Shown: positions 63,001-64,000 of the stretch, one piece after another | How the letters are laid out: the number at the start of each line of letters is the position of its first letter | Numbering within the stretch: the stretch's first letter is position 1 | Assembly: GCF_008017825.1 (NCBI RefSeq) | Contig: NZ_VRLS01000012.1 | Span: forward strand, 62,001-126,000 | DNA length: 64,000 nt | Direction of reading: 5' to 3' | Origin: Mesonia sp008017825 | GTDB lineage: Bacteria > Bacteroidota > Bacteroidia > Flavobacteriales > Flavobacteriaceae | The notes under the pieces: generated by a model | What the model saw: only the letters and a program-made list of their open reading frames with translations | Database searches by the model: none | Told to the model about the DNA's origin: nothing | Made by a program: the position numbers and the translations under genes

Positions 63001-63445
63001 CATCGAATTCAATAGTTATATTTTGTGCAGAGTTTACATTAAAAAAACCATATGAAAGACCAGAGCCTATAGTTTCAGGTATTACTGCATAATTATTAGA
63101 GCCAGAGTTTCGAATAATTGGTAATTTGGTTTTTATAAAAAAATTGTTTAAATAGATGTCCCATAACTCTTCATCATAACCTATTGTATTAAAAAAGCCT
63201 AAATCAAGAAATAGAAAAGAATCCATTAACGGCTCACTATAGGTACTATTTTTATAGTAAGCTAAATAGGGTTTAAAATACTCTTTTGCACTTGTTGGTA
63301 TCAAATTATCATCCTGATGTGCAAAATGGGAGTAGAAAATTTGTGTGTTATTTACATTCATTTGACCTCTAACATTAGTTTGAGACCAAGAGTTTATTGA
63401 AAAATAAATAAAGAGTAATCCAAAAATTTGTAGTTTTTGTTTCAT
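60044..63445 (-). CDS. Large T9SS-exported DUF4855-like protein with carbohydrate-binding-type modules
   Basis: 1133 residues. Signal peptide (1-22), then MDSFLFLDLGFF (74-85). A beta-sandwich insert (about 120-250, ITIEFDAKALLKPG ... IDNVKLYED) precedes the DUF4855-like barrel region (about 280-520), with VDIEGIYYLKESV, GWHLYGSPYQLFSF and FDVTWQQPSAF. Two or three similar modules follow (NTYKLSYKVKEL; DYTLKLKAREKL; DKLNFSALIRGSG), each ending in an aromatic-rich region. The C-terminus is a type A sorting domain (IIIYPNPSDTYIQV ... YDVTGKLVRKGNL ... GLYLLNI). DUF4855 proteins are secreted, probably sugar-active. At the edge of the polysaccharide locus it may process the polymer. Confidence 0.8.
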   Translation of the reverse strand: MKQKLQIFGLLFIYFSINSWSQTNVRGQMNVNNTQIFYSHFAHQDDNLIPTSAKEYFKPYLAYYKNSTYSEPLMDSFLFLDLGFFNTIGYDEELWDIYLNNFFIKTKLPIIRNSGSNNYAVIPETIGSGLSYGFFNVNSAQNITIEFDAKALLKPGHTTLSQPDLVVGIEFFDTNGDEIRGGNNFSTYNDAYTQNIFIDVYNNNFQSKAGTFSIPANANSYKIHIINWKLGTVDRDYPAKIAIDNVKLYEDNSTTNLIDITESNFDYLGNDTQWELNLMFGHGSYLPFNTRNPLIEELNSANLELSNSINLPNTKIILQLPVLDYKDYPSSSARNQLKIDLENYLDKIETMSQNWNSNNNSKVDIEGIYYLKESVSNNYYDSSSTGPLDVNFSVEIFSHLKPIIENKGWHLYGSPYQLFSFNPPITSFADEITKIFDVTWQQPSAFSNGSVFGGVDRDLLKNANRIMSTQNLNVNIENEVLAEDEIYGRVNDYFDYGDKFGYINYGKVYYDTSGAHYKNANSSVPEERVDYNNLYKFIKKSKAGVLINNRFEIKNEELSNKLHHWNGNYEIYKNKTSNAHFRDLNFTADFNNNTVYSKIIPVKETNTYKLSYKVKELISDGQSYSSLIGVKFYDINGNPLTNLNTNTSNLIYSSALNSYFKYTDTNLSFQDDLIHFVPPSNAVSFQFFLRKWRSANIEWKSIRLIKNNDIENSNLIYRAYGEDSLSVEKENFAGKNSLKLSKDQYAVTLDTITIIPNQDYTLKLKAREKLPILDNRNTKALVAIETFDSNGNKLTNSISINGFLYSSSLQMHFSYIPTHQEWSTTLKTFQFPGNVNSIRIYLRNWIYNNTVYIDNLSLDLDQNVDIVRNLNDENIFIRTNWSEKLPLEIENGESLYYNDFIDVSNIDKLNFSALIRGSGESPNGDLLALEFYDSNYNLLSVEDINTQETNLSFSSYYKHWWMDYIDIPYQTREENQIEYDNAVDKDLVPKWYRDQWDIYERNLEIPSAVSYVKFYFQKINGDREFKVLNPQLKIVNTPGTIFSKPNNNLALTTFKNNSIIIYPNPSDTYIQVSHLKFQFSKYAKFEIYDVTGKLVRKGNLKNNLINTSSLEVGLYLLNIQDKDKVFNTKFLKK

Positions 63446-63446
63446 A

Positions 63447-63484
63447 GTTGTTGGTTGTTGGTTGTTGGTTGTTGGTTGTTGGTT
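63447..63484. repeat. Tandem heptamer repeat (GTTGTTG)5.4 in front of the DUF4855-like gene
   Basis: 38 bases made of five full copies and a part of the 7-base unit GTTGTTG. On the coding (minus) strand it reads CAACAAC repeats and ends one base before the ATG, so it is the leader of the gene. Slippage would change the distance between promoter and start, though not the frame, as it lies outside the coding region. Confidence 0.75.
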
Positions 63485-63494
63485 AATAAATATA

Positions 63495-64000
63495 TTATTT
63501 TTTTACAAGAAAATGTGGATTTAATAAATTCTCTTTATTATAACGTAAAGGCTTATTATCTTCCATATTTATCACCTCTATGTTTAAGCCTCTTAACACC
63601 GCATTTGCAGCCGCTGTATCCCATTCCATAGTTGGAGCGAAACGAGGATAAATATCGGCCTCGCTATCTGCAATGAGCATAAACTTTAGAGAACTTCCCA
63701 TAGATACCGTTTCTGCATCTTTGTACTGTTCAATATACTTCTTTGTCTCTTCGTTTAAATGCGATCTAGAAGCTACGATTCTTTTAGCTCCATTTTCATT
63801 TTCTATAATTTTAAGCTCCACTTGGGGATCCATGTTTTCAGACTTAAAAGCTCCTATTCCCTCTCCTCCAAAATAAAGCTTATCAAGAACTGGTGCATAA
63901 ACTACGCCTAAAATTGGCTTTTGATTATGAATTAGAGCTATATTAACCGTAAACTCTCCATTTTTTTTGATAAATTCTTTAGTTCCGTCAAGCGGATCTA
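63495..64000 (-). CDS. cysQ: CysQ-like 3'(2'),5'-bisphosphate nucleotidase, partial
   Basis: Only the C-terminal 167 residues are in the window; the start lies beyond the right edge. Metal-binding motif DPLDGTKEF near the cut end, and the second motif MEWDTAAANAVLRG are those of the inositol-monophosphatase superfamily, and VNIALI..PILGVVYAP fits CysQ. It removes the 3'-phosphate of PAP/PAPS in sulfur assimilation. Stop at 63495, just beside the heptamer repeat. Confidence 0.9.
   Translation of the reverse strand, partial: DPLDGTKEFIKKNGEFTVNIALIHNQKPILGVVYAPVLDKLYFGGEGIGAFKSENMDPQVELKIIENENGAKRIVASRSHLNEETKKYIEQYKDAETVSMGSSLKFMLIADSEADIYPRFAPTMEWDTAAANAVLRGLNIEVINMEDNKPLRYNKENLLNPHFLVKK

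Noticed and set aside
63447..63484. Heptamer array as a CRISPR
   Set aside because: Units are 7 bases and contiguous, with no spacers; no cas genes anywhere in the window.

Overview
The window is AT-rich chromosomal DNA of a member of the Bacteroidota, most likely family Flavobacteriaceae. The evidence is three proteins ending in type IX secretion (T9SS) type A sorting domains, a SprE/PorW-like T9SS and gliding lipoprotein, promoters matching the Bacteroidetes pattern TTG-N17-23-TAnnTTTG, an F-type ATPase operon lacking atpD and atpC, and many flavobacterial families of unknown function (DUF3109, DUF4254, DUF4292, DUF5687, MarC, CPBP). The genus cannot be fixed from the sequence. The window opens inside a secreted-protein gene and closes inside a cysQ-like gene.

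Layout: 1-1317 is the end of a T9SS-secreted protein. 1365-3683 holds pth and the prs-rplY pair, followed by tRNA-Leu(CAA) at 3830-3911. 4031-8169 holds a HupE-like membrane protein, a dCMP deaminase, an S41 protease, a MarC-family pair and a DUF3109 protein. After about 740 bases with no gene come nrdB-nrdA and a dGTPase, a nucleotide-metabolism block. In it the ATP-cone sits on NrdB and not on NrdA. 13530-16193 is a secreted M36 metalloprotease.

16519-22857 is one minus-strand cell-envelope operon: flippase, dut, sugar nucleotidyltransferase, TPR protein, DUF4292 lipoprotein and an EnvC-like amidase activator. 23006-31869 is a second minus-strand run: sprE, bactofilin, atpZ, a small membrane protein, then atpB-E-F-H-A-G, with hairpins in two internal gaps. 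32185-36849 holds an exported protein, an ABC transporter (ATPase plus DUF5687) and a PadR regulator with two paralogous membrane proteins. 36981-38033 is a PaaE-like reductase. 38167-43216 holds four very small membrane proteins (one only 59 residues), a CPBP protease, a GT9 glycosyltransferase, DUF4254 and a probable restriction-modification pair. 43210-45700 is the DUF6427 / small membrane protein / purD neighbourhood.

45779-63445 is an exopolysaccharide or O-antigen locus: CapK/PaaK-like adenylate-forming enzyme, GT4 glycosyltransferases, WcaJ-like initiating transferase, UDP-glucuronate decarboxylase, WecG/TagA transferase, three polymerase/ligase-like membrane proteins, a hexapeptide acyltransferase, an asparagine-synthase-like protein without the glutaminase cysteine, a Wzx flippase, and a large T9SS-exported DUF4855-like protein. 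The last gene has a 7-base tandem repeat directly in front of its start codon.

The main points for follow-up are: two families of short palindromes repeated inside coding sequences (TTCCGTTAACGGAA and CTTCCGCGGAAG); the ATP-cone on NrdB; the candidate methylase/nuclease pair; a MITE-like element carrying the apparent sprE promoter; the PadR operon with its paralogous DHxA-motif proteins; and the exported DUF4855-like protein with its heptamer repeat.
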